A stretch of 64,000 bases of DNA. Origin: Acanthacorydalis orientalis. Its lineage: Eukaryota; Arthropoda; Insecta; Megaloptera; Corydalidae. Positions 37,701-51,882 of this stretch are shown here, piece after piece. Under the pieces are notes generated by a model. The model was not told the DNA's origin. It did no database searches and was given only the letters and a program-made list of their open reading frames with translations. Numbering within the stretch: the first letter of the stretch is position 1; the number at the start of each line of letters is the position of its first letter. The DNA lies in the NCBI GenBank assembly GCA_034766995.1, contig CM068314.1, forward strand, positions 440,001 to 504,000, written 5' to 3'. A program made the translations under genes and the position numbers.

Positions 37701-40700
37701 CGCAATAGATGCCGAAAAAGTCGAAAAAAACGAAAAAAAACTAGTTTTTCGCGTTTAAAATGCCTAAATTTTCTCAAAAGTGCCAACTATTTCATACTGG
37801 TCGACGCGCATTGTAATGCTCTATATCATATTTTAGACAAAATTAGCATCGGTCCGCAATAGATACCGAAAAAGTCGAAAAAACTGAAAAAAAAACTAGT
37901 TTTTCGCGTTTAAAATGCCCAAATTGTCTCAAAAGTTCCAACTATTTCATACTGGTCGACGCGCATTGTAATGCTCTATATCATATTTTAGACAAAATTA
38001 GCATTAGTCCGCAATAGATGCCAAAAAAGTCGAAAAAAACGAAAAAAACCTAGTTTTTCGCGTTTAAAATGCCTAAATTTTCTCAAAAGTGCCAACTATT
38101 TCATACTGGTCGACGAGTATTGTAATGCTCTATACCATATTTTAGACAAAATTAGCATCGGTCCGCAATAGATACCGAAAAAGTCGAAAAAACTGAAAAA
38201 AAAACTTGTTTTTCGCGTTTAAAATGCCCAAATTGTCTCAAAAGTGCCAACTATTTCATACTGATCGACGCGTATTGTAATGCTCTATATCATATTTTAG
38301 ACAAAATTTGCATCGTTCCGCAACAGATACCGAAAAAGTCGAAAAAACCGCAAAAAAAACTAGTTTTTCGCGTTTAAAATGCCTAAATTTTCCCAAAATT
38401 CCCAACTATTTCATACTGGTCGACGAGTATTGTAATTTTCTATATCATATTTTAGACAAAATTAGCATTGGTCCGCAATAGATGCCGAAAAAGTCGAAAA
38501 AAACGAAAAAAAAACTGGTTTTTCGCGTTTAAAATGCCTAAATTTTCTCAAAAGTGCCAACTATTTCATACTGGTCGACGCGTATTGTAATGCTCTATAT
38601 CACATTTTAGACAAAATTAGCATCGGTCCGCAATAGATACCGAAAAAGTCGAAAAAACCGCAAAAAAAACTAGTTTTTCGCGTTTAAAATGCCCAAATTG
38701 TCTCAAAAGTGCCAACTATTTCATACTGGTCGACGCGCATTGTAATGCTCTATATCATATTTTAGACAAAATTAGCATCGGTCCGCAATAGATACCGAAA
38801 AAGTCGAAAAAACCGCAAAAAAAACTAGTTTTTCGCGTTTAAAATGCCTAAATTTTCTCAAAAGTGCCAACTATTTCATACTGGTCGACGCGTATTGTAA
38901 TGCTCTATACCATATTTTAGACAAAATTAGCATCGGTCCGCAACAGATACCGAAAAAGTCGAAAAAACCGCAAAAAAAACTTGTTTTTCGCGTTTAAAAT
39001 GCCTAAATTTTCTCAAAAGTGCCAACTATTTCATACTGGTCGACGCGTATTGTAATGCTCTATACCATATTTTAGACAAAATTAGCATCGGTCCGCAATA
39101 GATGCCGAAAAAGTCGAAAAAACCGCAAAAAAAACTAGTATTTCGCGTTTAAAATGCCTAAATTGTCTCAAAAGTGCCAACTATTTCATACTGGTCGACG
39201 CGTATTGTAATGCTCTATATCATATTTTAGACAAAATTAGCATCGGTCCGCAATAGATACCGAAAAAGTCGAAAAAACCGCAAAAAAAACTAGTTTTTCG
39301 CGTTTAAAATGCCTAAATTTTCTCAAAAGTGCCAACTATTTCATACTGGTCGACGCGTATTGTAATGCTCTATACCATATTTTAGACAAAATTAGCATCG
39401 TTCTGCAACAGATACCGAAAAAGTCGAAAAAACCGCAAAAAAAACTAGTTTTTCGCGTTTAAAATGCCTAAATTGTCTCAAAAGTGCCAACTATTTCATA
39501 CTGGTCGACGCGTATTGTAATGCTCTATACTATATTTTAGACAAAATTAGAATCGGTCCGCAATAGATATCGAAAAAGTCGAAAAAACCGCAAAAAAAAT
39601 GGTTTTTCTCGTTTAAAATGCCTAAATTGTCTCAAAAGTGGCAACTATTTCATACTGGTCGACGCGTATTGTAATGCCCTATATCATATTTTAGACAAAA
39701 TTAGCATCGTTCCGCAACAGATACCGAAAAAGTCGAAAAAACCGCAAAAAAAACTAGTTTTTCTCGTTTAAAATGCCAAAATTGTCTCAAAAATGCCAAC
39801 TAATTAATACTGGTCGACGCGTATTGTAATCCTCTACATCATATTTTAGACAAAATTAGCATCGGTCCGCAATAGACACAGAAAAAGTCGAAAAAACCGC
39901 AAAAAAACTAGTTTTTCGCGTTTAAAATGCCTAAATTGTCTCAAAAATGCCAACTAATTCATACTGGTCGACGCGTATTGTAATTTTTATATTATATTTT
40001 TGACAAAATTAGCATTGGTCCGCAATAGATGCCGAAAAAGTCGAAAAAAACGAAAAAAAAACTGGTTTTTCGCGTTTAAAATGCCCAAATTGTCTCAAAA
40101 GTGGCAACTATTTCATACTGGTCGACGCGCATTGTAATGCTCTATATCATATTTTAGACAAAATTAGCATCGGTCCGCAATAGATACCGAAAAGGTCGGA
40201 AAAACCGCAAAAAAAACTAGTTTTTCGCATTTAAAATGCTTAAATTGTCTCAAAAGATCCAACTATTTCATACTGGTCGACGCGTATTGTAATGCTCTAT
40301 ACCATATTTTAGACAAAATTAGCATCGGTCCGCAACAGATACCGAAAAAGTCGAAAAAACCGCAAAAAAAACTTGTTTTTCGCGTTTAAAATGCCTAAAT
40401 TTTCTCAAAAGTGCCAACTATTTCATACTGGTCGACGCGTATTGTAATGCTCTATACCATATTTTAGACAAAATTAGCATCGGTCCGCAATAGATGCCGA
40501 AAAAGTCGAAAAAACCGCAAAAAAAACTAGTTTTTCGCGTTTAAAATGCCTAAATTGTCTCAAAAGTGCCAACTATTTCATACTGGTCGACGCGTATTGT
40601 AATGCTCTATATCATATTTTAGACAAAATTAGAATCGGTTCGCAATAGATACCGAAAAAGTCGAAAATACCAAAAAAAATCTTGTTTTTCGCGTTTAAAA

Positions 40701-43700
40701 TGCCTAAATTTTCTCAAAAGTGCCAACTATTTCATACTGGTCGACGCGTATTGTAATGCTCTATATCATATTTTAGACAAAATTAGCATCGTTCCGCAAC
40801 AGATACCGAAAAAGTCGAAAAAACCGCAAAAAAAACTAGTTTTTCGCGTTTAAAATGCCTAAATTTTCTCAAAAGTGCCAACTATTTCATACTGGTCGAC
40901 GCGTATTGTAATGCTCTATATCATATTTTAGACAAAATTAGCATCGGTCCGCAATAGATACCGAAAAAGTCGGAAAAACCGCAAAAAAAACTAGTTTTTC
41001 TCGTTTAAAATGCCTAAATTGTCTCAAAAGTGCCAACTATTTCATACTGGTCGACGCGTATTGTAATGCTCTATATCATATTTTAGACAAAATTAGCATC
41101 GGTCCGCAATAGATGCCGAAAAAGTCGAAAAAACCGCAAAAAAAACTAGTTTTTCGCGTTTAAAATGCCTAAATTGTCTCAAAAGTGCCAACTATTTCAT
41201 ACTGGTCGACGCGTATTGTAATGCTCTATACCATATTTTAGACAAAATTAGCATCGGTCCGCAATAGATACCGAAAAAGTCGAAAAAAACGAAAAAAAAA
41301 CTAGTTTTTCGCGTTTAAAATGCCTAAATTTTCTCAAAAGTGCCAACTATTTCATACTGGTCGACGCGTATTGTAATGCTCTATATCATATTTTAGACAA
41401 AATTAGCATCGGTCCGCAATAGATGCCGAAAAAGTCGAAAAAACCGCAAAAAAAACTAGTTTTTCGCGTTTAAAATGCCTAAATTGTCTCAAAAGTGCCA
41501 ACTATTTCATACTGGTCGACGCGTATTGTAATGCTCTATATCATATTTTAGACAAAATTAGCATCGGTCCGCAATAGATACCGAAAAAGTCGGAAAAACC
41601 GCAAAAAAAACTAGTTTTTCGCGTTTAAAATGCCTAAATTTTCTCAAAAGTGCCAACTATTTCATACTGGTCGACGCGTATTGTAATGCTCTATATCATA
41701 TTTTAGACAAAATTAGCATCGGTCCGCAATAGATGCCGAAAAAGTCGAAAAAACCGCAAAAAAAACTAGTTTTTCGCGTTTAAAATGCCTAAATTGTCTC
41801 AAAAGTGCCAACTATTTCATACTGGTCGACGCGTACTGTAATGCTCTATACCATATTTTAGACAAAATTAGCATCGTTCCGCAACAGATACCGAAAAAGT
41901 CGAAAAAACCGCAAAAAAAACTAGTTTTTCGCGTTTAAAATGCCTAAATTTTCTCAAAAGTGCCAACTATTTCATACTGGTCGACGCGTATTGTAATGCT
42001 CTATATCATATTTTAGACAAAATTAGCATCGGTCCGCAATAGATGCCGAAAAAGTCGAAAAAACCGCAAAAAAAACTAGTTTTTCGCGTTTAAAATGCCT
42101 AAATTGTCTCAAAAATGCCAACTAATTCATACTGGTCGACGCGTATTGTAATTTTTATATTATATTTTTGACAAAATTAGCATTGGTCCGCAATAGATGC
42201 CGAAAAAGTCGAAAAAAACGAAAAAAAAACTGGTTTTTCGCGTTTAAAATGCCCAAATTGTCTCAAAAGTGGCAACTATTTCATACTGGTCGACGCGCAT
42301 TGTAATGCTCTATATCATATTTTAGACAAAATTAGCATCGGTCCGCAATAGATACCGAAAAGGTCGGAAAAACCGCAAAACAAACTAGTTTTTCTCGTTT
42401 AAAATGCCTAAATTGTCTCAAAAGTGCCAACTATTTCATACTGGTCGACGCGTATTGTAATGCTCTATACCATATTTTAGACAAAATTAGAATCGGTCCG
42501 CAACAGATATCGAAAAAGTCGAAAAAACCGCAAAAAAAACTAGTTTTTCGCGTTTAAAATGCCTAAATTGTCTCAAAAGTGCCAACTATTTCATACTGGT
42601 CGACGCGTATTGTAATGCTCTATATCATATTTTAGACAAAATTAGCATCGGTCCGCAATAGATGCCGAAAAAGTCGAAAAAACCGCAAAAAAAACTAGTT
42701 TTTCGCGTTTAAAATGCCTAAATTGTCTCAAAAGTGCCAACTATTTCATACTGGTCGACGCGTATTGTAATGCTCTATATCATATTTTAGACAAAATTAG
42801 CATCGGTCCGCAATAGATACCGAAAAAGTCGAAAAAACCAAAAAAAATCTTGTTTTTCGCGTTTAAAATGCCTAAATTTTCTCAAAAGTGCCAACTATTT
42901 CATACTGGTCGACGCGTATTGTAATGCTCTATATCATATTTTAGACAAAATTAGCATCGGTCCGCAATAGATGCCGAAAAAGTCGAAAAAACCGCAAAAA
43001 AAACTAGTTTTTCGCGTTTAAAATGCCTAAATTGTCTCAAAAGTGCCAACTATTTCATACTGGTCGACGCGTACTGTAATGCTCTATACCATATTTTAGA
43101 CAAAATTAGCATCGTTCCGCAACAGATACCGAAAAAGTCGAAAAAACCGCAAAAAAAACTAGTTTTTCGCGTTTAAAATGCCTAAATTTTCTCAAAAGTG
43201 CCAACTATTTCATACTGGTCGACGCGTATTGTAATGCTCTATATCATATTTTAGACAAAATTAGCATCGGTCCGCAATAGATACCGAAAAAGTCGGAAAA
43301 ACCGCAAAAAAAACTAGTTTTTCTCGTTTAAAATGCCTAAATTGTCTCAAAAGTGCCAACTATTTCATACTGGTCGACGCGTATTGTAATGCTCTATATC
43401 ATATTTTAGACAAAATTAGCATCGGTCCGCAATAGATGCCGAAAAAGTCGAAAAAACCGCAAAAAAAACTAGTTTTTCGCGTTTAAAATGCCTAAATTGT
43501 CTCAAAAGTGCCAACTATTTCATACTGGTCGACGCGTATTGTAATGCTCTATACCATATTTTAGACAAAATTAGCATCGGTCCGCAATAGATACCGAAAA
43601 AGTCGAAAAAACCGCAAAACAAACTAGTTTTTCTCGTTTAAAATGCCTAAATTGTCTCAAAAGTGCCAACTATTTCATACTGGTCGACGCGTATTGTAAT

Positions 43701-45182
43701 GCTCTATACCATATTTTAGACAAAATTAGAATCGTTCCGCAACAGATATCGAAAAAGTCGAAAAAACCGCAAAAAAAACTAGTTTTTCGCGTTTAAAATG
43801 CTTAAATTGTCTCAAAAGTGCCAACTATTTCATACTGGTCGACGCGTATTGTAATGCTCTATACCATATTTTAGACAAAATTAGAATCGGTCCGCAATAG
43901 ATACCGAAAAAGTCGAAAAAACCAAAAAAAATCTTGTTTTTCGCGTTTAAAATGCCTAAATTTTCTCAAAAGTGCCAACTATTTCATACTGGTCGACGCG
44001 TATTGTAATGCTCTATATCATATTTTAGACAAAATTAGCATCGGTCCGCAATAGATGCCGAAAAAGTCGAAAAAACCGCAAAAAAAACTAGTTTTTCGCG
44101 TTTAAAATGCCTAAATTGTCTCAAAAGTGCCAACTATTTCATACTGGTCGACGCGTATTGTAATGCTCTATATCATATTTTAGACAAAATTAGCATCGGT
44201 CCGCAATAGATACCGAAAAAGTCGGAAAACCCGCAAAAAAACTAGTTTTTCGCGTTTAAAATGCCTAAATTTTCTCAAAAGTGCCAACTATTTCATACTG
44301 GTCGACGCGTATTGTAATGCTCTATATCATATTTTAGACAAAATTAGCATCGGTCCGCAATAGATGCCGAAAAAGTCGAAAAAACCGCAAAAAAAACTAG
44401 TTTTTCGCGTTTAAAATGCCTAAATTTTCTCAAAAGTGCCAACTATTTCATACTGGTCGACGCGTATTGTAATGCTCTATATCATATTTTAGACAAAATT
44501 AGCATCGGTCCGCAATAGATACCGAAAAAGTCGGAAAAACCGCAAAAAAAACTAGTTTTTCTCGTTTAAAATGCCTAAATTGTCTCAAAAGTGCCAACTA
44601 TTTCATACTGGTCGACGCGTATTGTAATGCTCTATACCATATTTTAGACAAAATTAGCATCGTTCCGCAACAGATACCGAAAAAGTCGAAAAAACCAAAA
44701 AAAAAACTAGTTTTTAGCGTTTAAAATGCCTAAATTTTCTCAAAAGTGCCAACTATTTCATACTGGTCGACGCGTATTGTAATGCTCTATATCATATTTT
44801 AGACAAAATTAGCATCGGTCCGCAATAGATACCGAAAAAGTCGAAAAAACCGCTAAAAAAACTTGTTTTTCGCGTTTAAAATGCCCAAATTGTATCAAAA
44901 GTGCCAACTATTTCATACTGGTCGACGCGTATTGTAATGCTCTATATCATATTTTAGACAAAATTAGCATCGTTCCGCAACAGATACCGAAAAAGTCGAA
45001 AAAACCAAAAAAAAAACTAGTTTTTAGCGTTTAAAATGCCTAAATTTTCTCAAAAGTGCCAACTATTTCATACTGGTCGACGCGTATTGTAATGCTCTAT
45101 ATCATATTTTAGACAAAATTAGCATCGGTCCGCAATAGATACCGAAAAAGTCGAAAAAACCGCAAAAAAACATGTTTTGCGC
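28740..45182 (+). repeat. Satellite A: 155-bp monomer tandem array, about 105 copies
   Basis: The monomer contains ACTAGTTTTTCGCGTTTAAA, CATACTGGTCGACGCG, TATTTTAGACAAAATTAGCA and GAAAAAGTCGAAAAAACCGC. The ACTAG word recurs at exact 155-bp steps (for example 30301, 30456 and 30611). Monomers at the outer left edge (to about 29100) are more diverged, with TCTCAAAAATGCCAACTAAT and CTCGTTTAAA variants, than those inside. Higher-order periods of 465 and 620 bp occur. There is no coding capacity. Confidence 0.97.
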
Positions 45183-48100
45183 AATCAACCCAAGTCAATT
45201 TTAGACAATGTCCAAAATTCGTTCATCAACCCAAGTCAATTTTAGACAATGTCCAAAAATGTCAGTCAACCCGAGTCATTTTTAGACAATGTCCAAAAAT
45301 CGTCCATCAACCCGAGTCAATTTTAGACAATGTCCAAAAATCGTTCATCAACCCAAGTCAATTTTAGACAATGTCCAAAAATCGTCCATCATCCCGAGTC
45401 ATTTTTAGACAATGTCCAAAAATCGTACATCAACATGAGTCATTTTTAGACAATGTCCAAAAATCGTCAGTCAACCCGAGTGAATTTTAGACAATGTCCA
45501 AAAATCGTCCATCAACCCGAGTCAATTTTAGACAATGTCCAAAAATTGTCCATCAACCCGAGTCATTTTTTGACAATGTCCAAAAATCGTCCATCAACCT
45601 GAGTCATTTTTAGACAATGTCCAAAAATCGTCCATCAACCCAAGTCATTTTTAGACAATGTCCAAAAATTGTCCATCAACCCGAGTCATTTTTTGACAAT
45701 GTCCAAAAATCGTCCATCAACACGAGTCAATTTTAGACAATGTCCAAAAATCGTCCATCATCCCGAGTCATTTTTAGACAATGTCCAAAAATCGTTCATC
45801 AACCCAAGTCAATTTTTAGACAATGTCCAAAAATTGTCCATCAACCCGAGTCATTTTTAGACAATGTCCAAAAATCGTCAGTCAACCCGAGTGAATTTTA
45901 GACAATGTCCAAAAATCGTCCATCAACCCGAGTCAATTTTAGACAATGTCCAAAAATCGTCAGTCAACCCGAGTGAATTTTAGACAATGTCCAAAAATCG
46001 TCCATCAACCCGAGTCATTTTTAGACAATGTCCAAAAATTCTCCATCAACATGAGACATTTTTAGACAATGTCCAAAAATTGTCCATCAACCCGAGTCAA
46101 TTTTAGACAATGTCCAAATATCGTCCATCAACACGAGTGAATTTTAGACAATGTCCAAAAATCGTCCATCAACCCGAGTCAATTTTAGACAATGTCCAAA
46201 AATTGTCCATCAACCCGAGTCATTTTTTGACAATGTCCAAAAATCGTCCATCAACCTGAGTCATTTTTAGACAATGTCCAAAAATCGTCCATCAACCCAA
46301 GTCATTTTTAGACAATGTCCAAAAATTGTCCATCAACCCGAGTCATTTTTTGACAATGTCCAAAAATCGTCCATCAACACGAGTCAATTTTAGACAATGT
46401 CCAAAAATCGTCCATCATCCCGAGTCATTTTTAGACAATGTCCAAAAATCGTCCATCATCCCGAGTCATTTTTAGACAATGTCCAAAAATCGTTCATCAA
46501 CCCAAGTCAATTTTTAGACAATGTCCAAAAATTGTCCATCAACCCGAGTCATTTTTAGACAATGTCCAAAAATCGTCAGTCAACCCGAGTGAATTTTAGA
46601 CAATGTCCAAAAATCGTCCATCAAACCGAATCATTTTTAGACAATGTCCATAAAATCGTACATCAACACGAGTCATTTTTAGACAATATCCAATAATTGT
46701 CCATCAACCCGAGTCATTTTTGGACAATGTCCAAAAATTCTCCATCAACCTGAGTCATTTTTAGACAATGTCCAAAAATCGTACATCAACACGAGTTATT
46801 TTTAGACAATGTCCAAAAATCGTCCATCAACCCGAGTCAACTTTAGACAAAATCCAAAAATCGACCATCAACCCGAGTCAATTTTAGACAATGTCCAAAA
46901 ATCGTCCATCAACCCGAGTCATTTTTAGACAATGTCCAAAAATTCTCCATCAACCTGAGACATTTTTAGACAATGTCCAAAAATTGTCCATCAACCCGAG
47001 TCATTTTTAGACAATGTCCAAAAATGTCAGTCAACCCGAGTGAATTTTAGACAATATCCAAAAATCGTCCATCAACCCGAGTCAATTTTAGACAATGTCC
47101 AAAAATTGTCCATCAACCCGAGTCATTTTTTGACAATGTCCAAAAATCGTACATCAACCTGAGTCATTTTTAGACAATGTCCAAAAATCGTCAGTCAACC
47201 CGAGTGAATTTTAGACAATGTCCAAAAATCGTCCATCAACCCGAGTCAATTTTAGACAATGCCCAAAAATTGTCCATCAACCCGAGTCATTTTTTGACAA
47301 TGTCCAAAAATCGTCCATCAACCTGAGTCATTTTTAGACAATGTCCAAAAATCGTCAGTCAACCCGAGTGAATTTTAGACAATGTCCAAAAATCGTCCAT
47401 CAACCCGAGTCATTTTTAGACAATGTCCAAAAATTCTCCATCAACCTGAGACATTTTTAGACAATGTCCAAAAATTGTCCATCAACCCGAGTCATTTTTA
47501 GACAATGTCCAAAATTGTCAGTCAACCCGAGTGAATTTTAGACAATGTCCAAAAATCGTCCATCAACCCGAGTCAATTTTAGACAATGTCCAAAAATTGT
47601 CCATCAACCCGAGTCATTTTTTGACAATGTCCAAAAATCGTCCATCAACCTGAGTCATTTTTAGACAATGTCCAAAAATCGTCAGTCAACCCGAGTGAAT
47701 TTTAGACAATGTCCAAAAATCGTCAGTCAACCCGAGTGAATTTTAGACAATGTCCAAAAATTGTCCATCAACCCGAGTCATTTTTTGACAATGTCCAAAA
47801 ATCGTCCATCAACCTGAGTCATTTTTAGACAATGTCCAAAAATCGTCAGTCAACCCGAGTGAATTTTAGACAATGTCCAAAAATTGTCCATCAACCCGAG
47901 TCATTTTTTGACAATGTCCAAAAATCGTCCATCAACCCAAGTCATTTTTAGACAATGTCCAAAAATTGTCCATCAACCCGAGTCATTTTTTGACAATGTC
48001 CAAAAATCGTCCATCAACCTGAGTCATTTTTGGACAATGTCCAAAAATCCTCCATCAACGCGAGTCAATTTTAGACAATGTCCAAAAATCGTCCATCATC

Positions 48101-51100
48101 CCGAGTCATTTTTAGACAATGTCCAAAAATCGTCCATCATCCCGAGTCATTTTTAGACAATGTCCAAAAATCGTTCATCATCCCAAGTCAATTTTTAGAC
48201 AATGTCCAAAAATTGTCCATCAACCCGAGTCATTTTTTGACAATGTCCAAAAATCGTCCATCAACCTGAGTCATTTTTAGACAATGTCCAAAAATCGTCA
48301 GTCAACCCGAGTGAATTTTAGACAATGTCCAAAAATCGTCCATCAACCCGAGTCAATTTTAGACAATGTCCAAAAATTGTCCATCAACCCGAGTCATTTT
48401 TTGACAATGTCCAAAAATCGTCCATCAACCCGAGTCATTTTTAGACAATGTCCAAAAATTGTCCATCAACCCGAGTCATTTTTAGACAATGTCCAAAAAT
48501 CGTCAGTCAACCCGAGTCAATTTTAGACAATGTCCAAAAATTGTCCATCAACCCGAGTCATTTTTGACAATGTCCAAAAATCGTCCATCAACCTGAGTGA
48601 TTTTAAGACAATGTCCAAAAATCGTCAGTCAACCCGAGTGAATTTTAGACAATGTCCAAAAATCGTCCAACAACCCGAGTCAATTTAAGACAATGTCCAA
48701 AAATTGTCCATCAACCCGAGTCATTTTTTGACAATGTCCAAAAATCGTCCATCAACCCAAGTCATTTTTAGACAATGTCCAAAAATTGTCCATCAACCCG
48801 AGTCATTTTTTGACAATGTCCAAAAATCGTCCATCAACACGAGTCATTTTTAGACAATGTCCAAAAATCCTCCATCAACGCGAGTCAATTTTAGACAATG
48901 TCCAAAAATCGTCCATCATCCCGAGTCATTTTTAGACAATGTCCAAAAATCGTCCATCATCCCGAGTCATTTTTAGACAATGTCCAAAAATCGTTCATCA
49001 ACCCGAGTCATTTTTAGACAATGTACAAAAATCGTCAGTCAACCCGAGTAAATTTTAGACAATGTCCAAAAATCGTCAGTCAACCCGAGTCAATTTTAGA
49101 CAATGTCCAAAAATTGTCCATCAACCCGAGTCATTTTTTGACAATTTCCAAAAATCGTCCATCAACCTGAGTCATTTTTAGACAATGTCCAAAAATCGTC
49201 AGTCAACCCGAGTGAATTTTAGACAATGTCCAAAAATCGTCCATCAACCCGAGTCAATTTTAGACAATGTCCAAAAATTGTCCATCTACCCGAGTCATTT
49301 TTTGACAATGTCCAAAAATCGTCCATCAACCTGAGTCATTTTTAGACAATGTCCAAAAATTCTCCATCAACGCGAGTCATTTTTTGACAATGTCCAAAAA
49401 TCGTCCATCAACCCAAGTCATTTTTAGACAATGTCCAAAAATCGTTCATCAACCCAAGTCAATTTTTAGATAATGTCCAAAAATTGTCCATCAACCCGAG
49501 TCATTTTTAAACAATGTCCAAAAATCGTCAGTCAACCCGAGTGAATTTTAGACAATGTCCAAAAATCGTCCATCAAACCGAGTCATTTTTAGACAATGTC
49601 CAGAAATCGTCCATCAACCCGAGTCATTTTTAGACAATGTACAAAAATCGTCCATTAACCCGAGTTAATTTTAGACAATGTCCAAAAATCGTCCATCAAC
49701 CTGAGTCAATTTTAGACAATGTCCAAAAATCGTCCATCATCCCGAGTCAATTTTAGACAATGTCCATAAAATCGTACATCAACACGAGTCATTTTTAGAC
49801 AATGTCCAAAAATCGTCCATCAACCTGAGTCAATTTTAGACAATGTCCAAAAATCGTCCATCATCCCGAGTCATTTTTAGACAATGTCCATAAAATCGTA
49901 CATCAACACGAGTCATTTTTAGACAATGTCCAATAATTGTCCATCAACCCGAGTCATTTTTGGACAATGTCCAAAAATTCTCCATCAACCTGAGTCATTT
50001 TTAGACAATGTCCAAAAATCGTACATCAACACGAGTTATTTTTAGACAATGTCCAAAAATCGTCCATCAACCCGAGTCAACTTTAGACAAAATCCAAAAA
50101 TCGACCATCAACCCGAGTCAATTTTAGACAATGTCCAAAAATCGTCCATCAACCCGAGTCATTTTTAGACAATGTCCAAAAATTCTCCATCAACCTGAGA
50201 CATTTTTAGACAATGTCCAAAAATTGTCCATCAACCCGAGTCATTTTTAGACAATGTCCAAAAATGTCAGTCAACCCGAGTGAATTTTAGACAATGTCCA
50301 AAAATCGTCCATCAACCCGAGTCAATTTTAGACAATGTCCAAAAATTGTCCATCAACCCGAGTCATTTTTTGACAATGTCCAAAAATCGTACATCAACCT
50401 GAGTCATTTTTAGACAATGTCCAAAAATTGTCCATCAACCCGAGTCATTTTTTGACAATGTCCAAAAATCGTCAGTCAACCCGAGTGAATTTTAGACAAT
50501 GTCCAAAAATCGTCCATCAACCCGAGTCAATTTTAGACAATGTCCAAAAATTGTCCATCAACCCGAGTCATTTTTTGACAATGTCCAAAAATCGTCCATC
50601 AACCTGAGTCATTTTTAGACAATGTCCAAAAATCGTCAGTCAACCCGAGTGAATTTTAGACAATGTCCAAAAATCGTCCATCAACCCGAGTCATTTTTAG
50701 ACAATGTCCAAAAATTCTCCATCAACCTGAGACATTTTTAGACAATGTCCAAAAATTGTCCATCAACCCGAGTCATTTTTAGACAATGTCCAAAAATGTC
50801 AGTCAATCCGAGTGAATTTTAGACAATGTCCAAAAATCGTCCATCAACCCGAGTCAATTTTAGACAATGTCCAAAAATTGTCCATCAACCCGAGTCATTT
50901 TTTGACAATGTCCAAAAATCGTCCATCAACCTGAGTCATTTTTAGACAATGTCCAAAAATCGCCAGTCAACCCGAGTGAATTTTAGACAATGTCCAAAAA
51001 TCGTCAGTCAACCCGAGTGAATTTTAGACAATGTCCAAAAATTGTCCATCAACCCGAGTCATTTTTTGACAATGTCCAAAAATCGTCCATCAACCTGAGT

Positions 51101-51870
51101 CATTTTTAGACAATGTCCAAAAATCGTCAGTCAACCCGAGTGAATTTTAGACAATGTCCAAAAATTGTCCATCAACCCGAGTCATTTTTTGACAATGTCC
51201 AAAAATCGTCCATCAACCCAAGTCATTTTTAGACAATGTCCAAAAATTGTCCATCAACCCGAGTCATTTTTTGACAATGTCCAAAAATCGTCCATCAACC
51301 TGAGTCATTTTTGGACAATGTCCAAAAATCCTCCATCAACGCGAGTCAATTTTAGACAATGTCCAAAAATCGTCCATCATCCCGAGTCATTTTTAGACAA
51401 TGTCCAAAAATCGTCCATCATCCCGAGTCATTTTTAGACAATGTCCAAAAATCGTTCATCAACCCAAGTCAATTTTTAGACAATGTCCAAAAATTGTCCA
51501 TCAACCCGAGTCATTTTTTGACAATGTCCAAAAATCGTCCATCAACCTGAGTGATTTTTAGACAATGTCCAAAAATCGTCAGTCAACCCGAGTGAATTTT
51601 AGACAATGTCCAAAAATCGTCCATCAATCCGAGTCAATTTTAGACAATGTCCAAAAATCGTCCATCAACCTGAGTCATTTTTAGACAATGTCCAAAAATC
51701 CTCCATCAACCCGAGTCAATTTTAGACAATGTCCAAAAATCGTAGTAAAATCCAAGTCATTTTTAGTCAATGTCCAAAAATCGTCTGTTAACCCGAGTGA
51801 TTTTTAGACAATGTCCAAAAATCATCTGTTATTTCGAGTCATTTTTCATCATTTCATGTCATTTCAGGTC
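45183..51870 (+). repeat. Satellite B, forward: 41-bp monomer array, about 160 copies
   Basis: Each monomer contains TTTTAGACAATGTCCAAAAA and ATCGTCCATCAACCCGAGTC, with frequent CAGTCAACCCGAGTGAA variants. GACAATG recurs at 41-bp steps. The core is an imperfect palindrome (one mismatch around a central A). The array starts abruptly at 45183 inside a satellite A monomer and becomes ragged at 51740-51870. The MSKNRPST-type reading frames are by-products of the repeat. Confidence 0.97.
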
Positions 51871-51882
51871 TAAAGATTACTC

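Noticed and set aside
28740..45182. Satellite A as centromeric DNA with a CENP-B box
   Set aside because: I looked for the 17-bp CENP-B box pattern in the monomer and did not see it. A centromeric role cannot be claimed, and its place inside a gene intron argues against it without further evidence.
45669..51550. Plus-strand frames of 63-90 codons reading MSKNRPST/MSINPSHF repeats
   Set aside because: They arise because a 41-bp unit without stops shifts through all three frames. There is no start context, splice site or codon bias, so they are satellite by-products and not a repeat protein.
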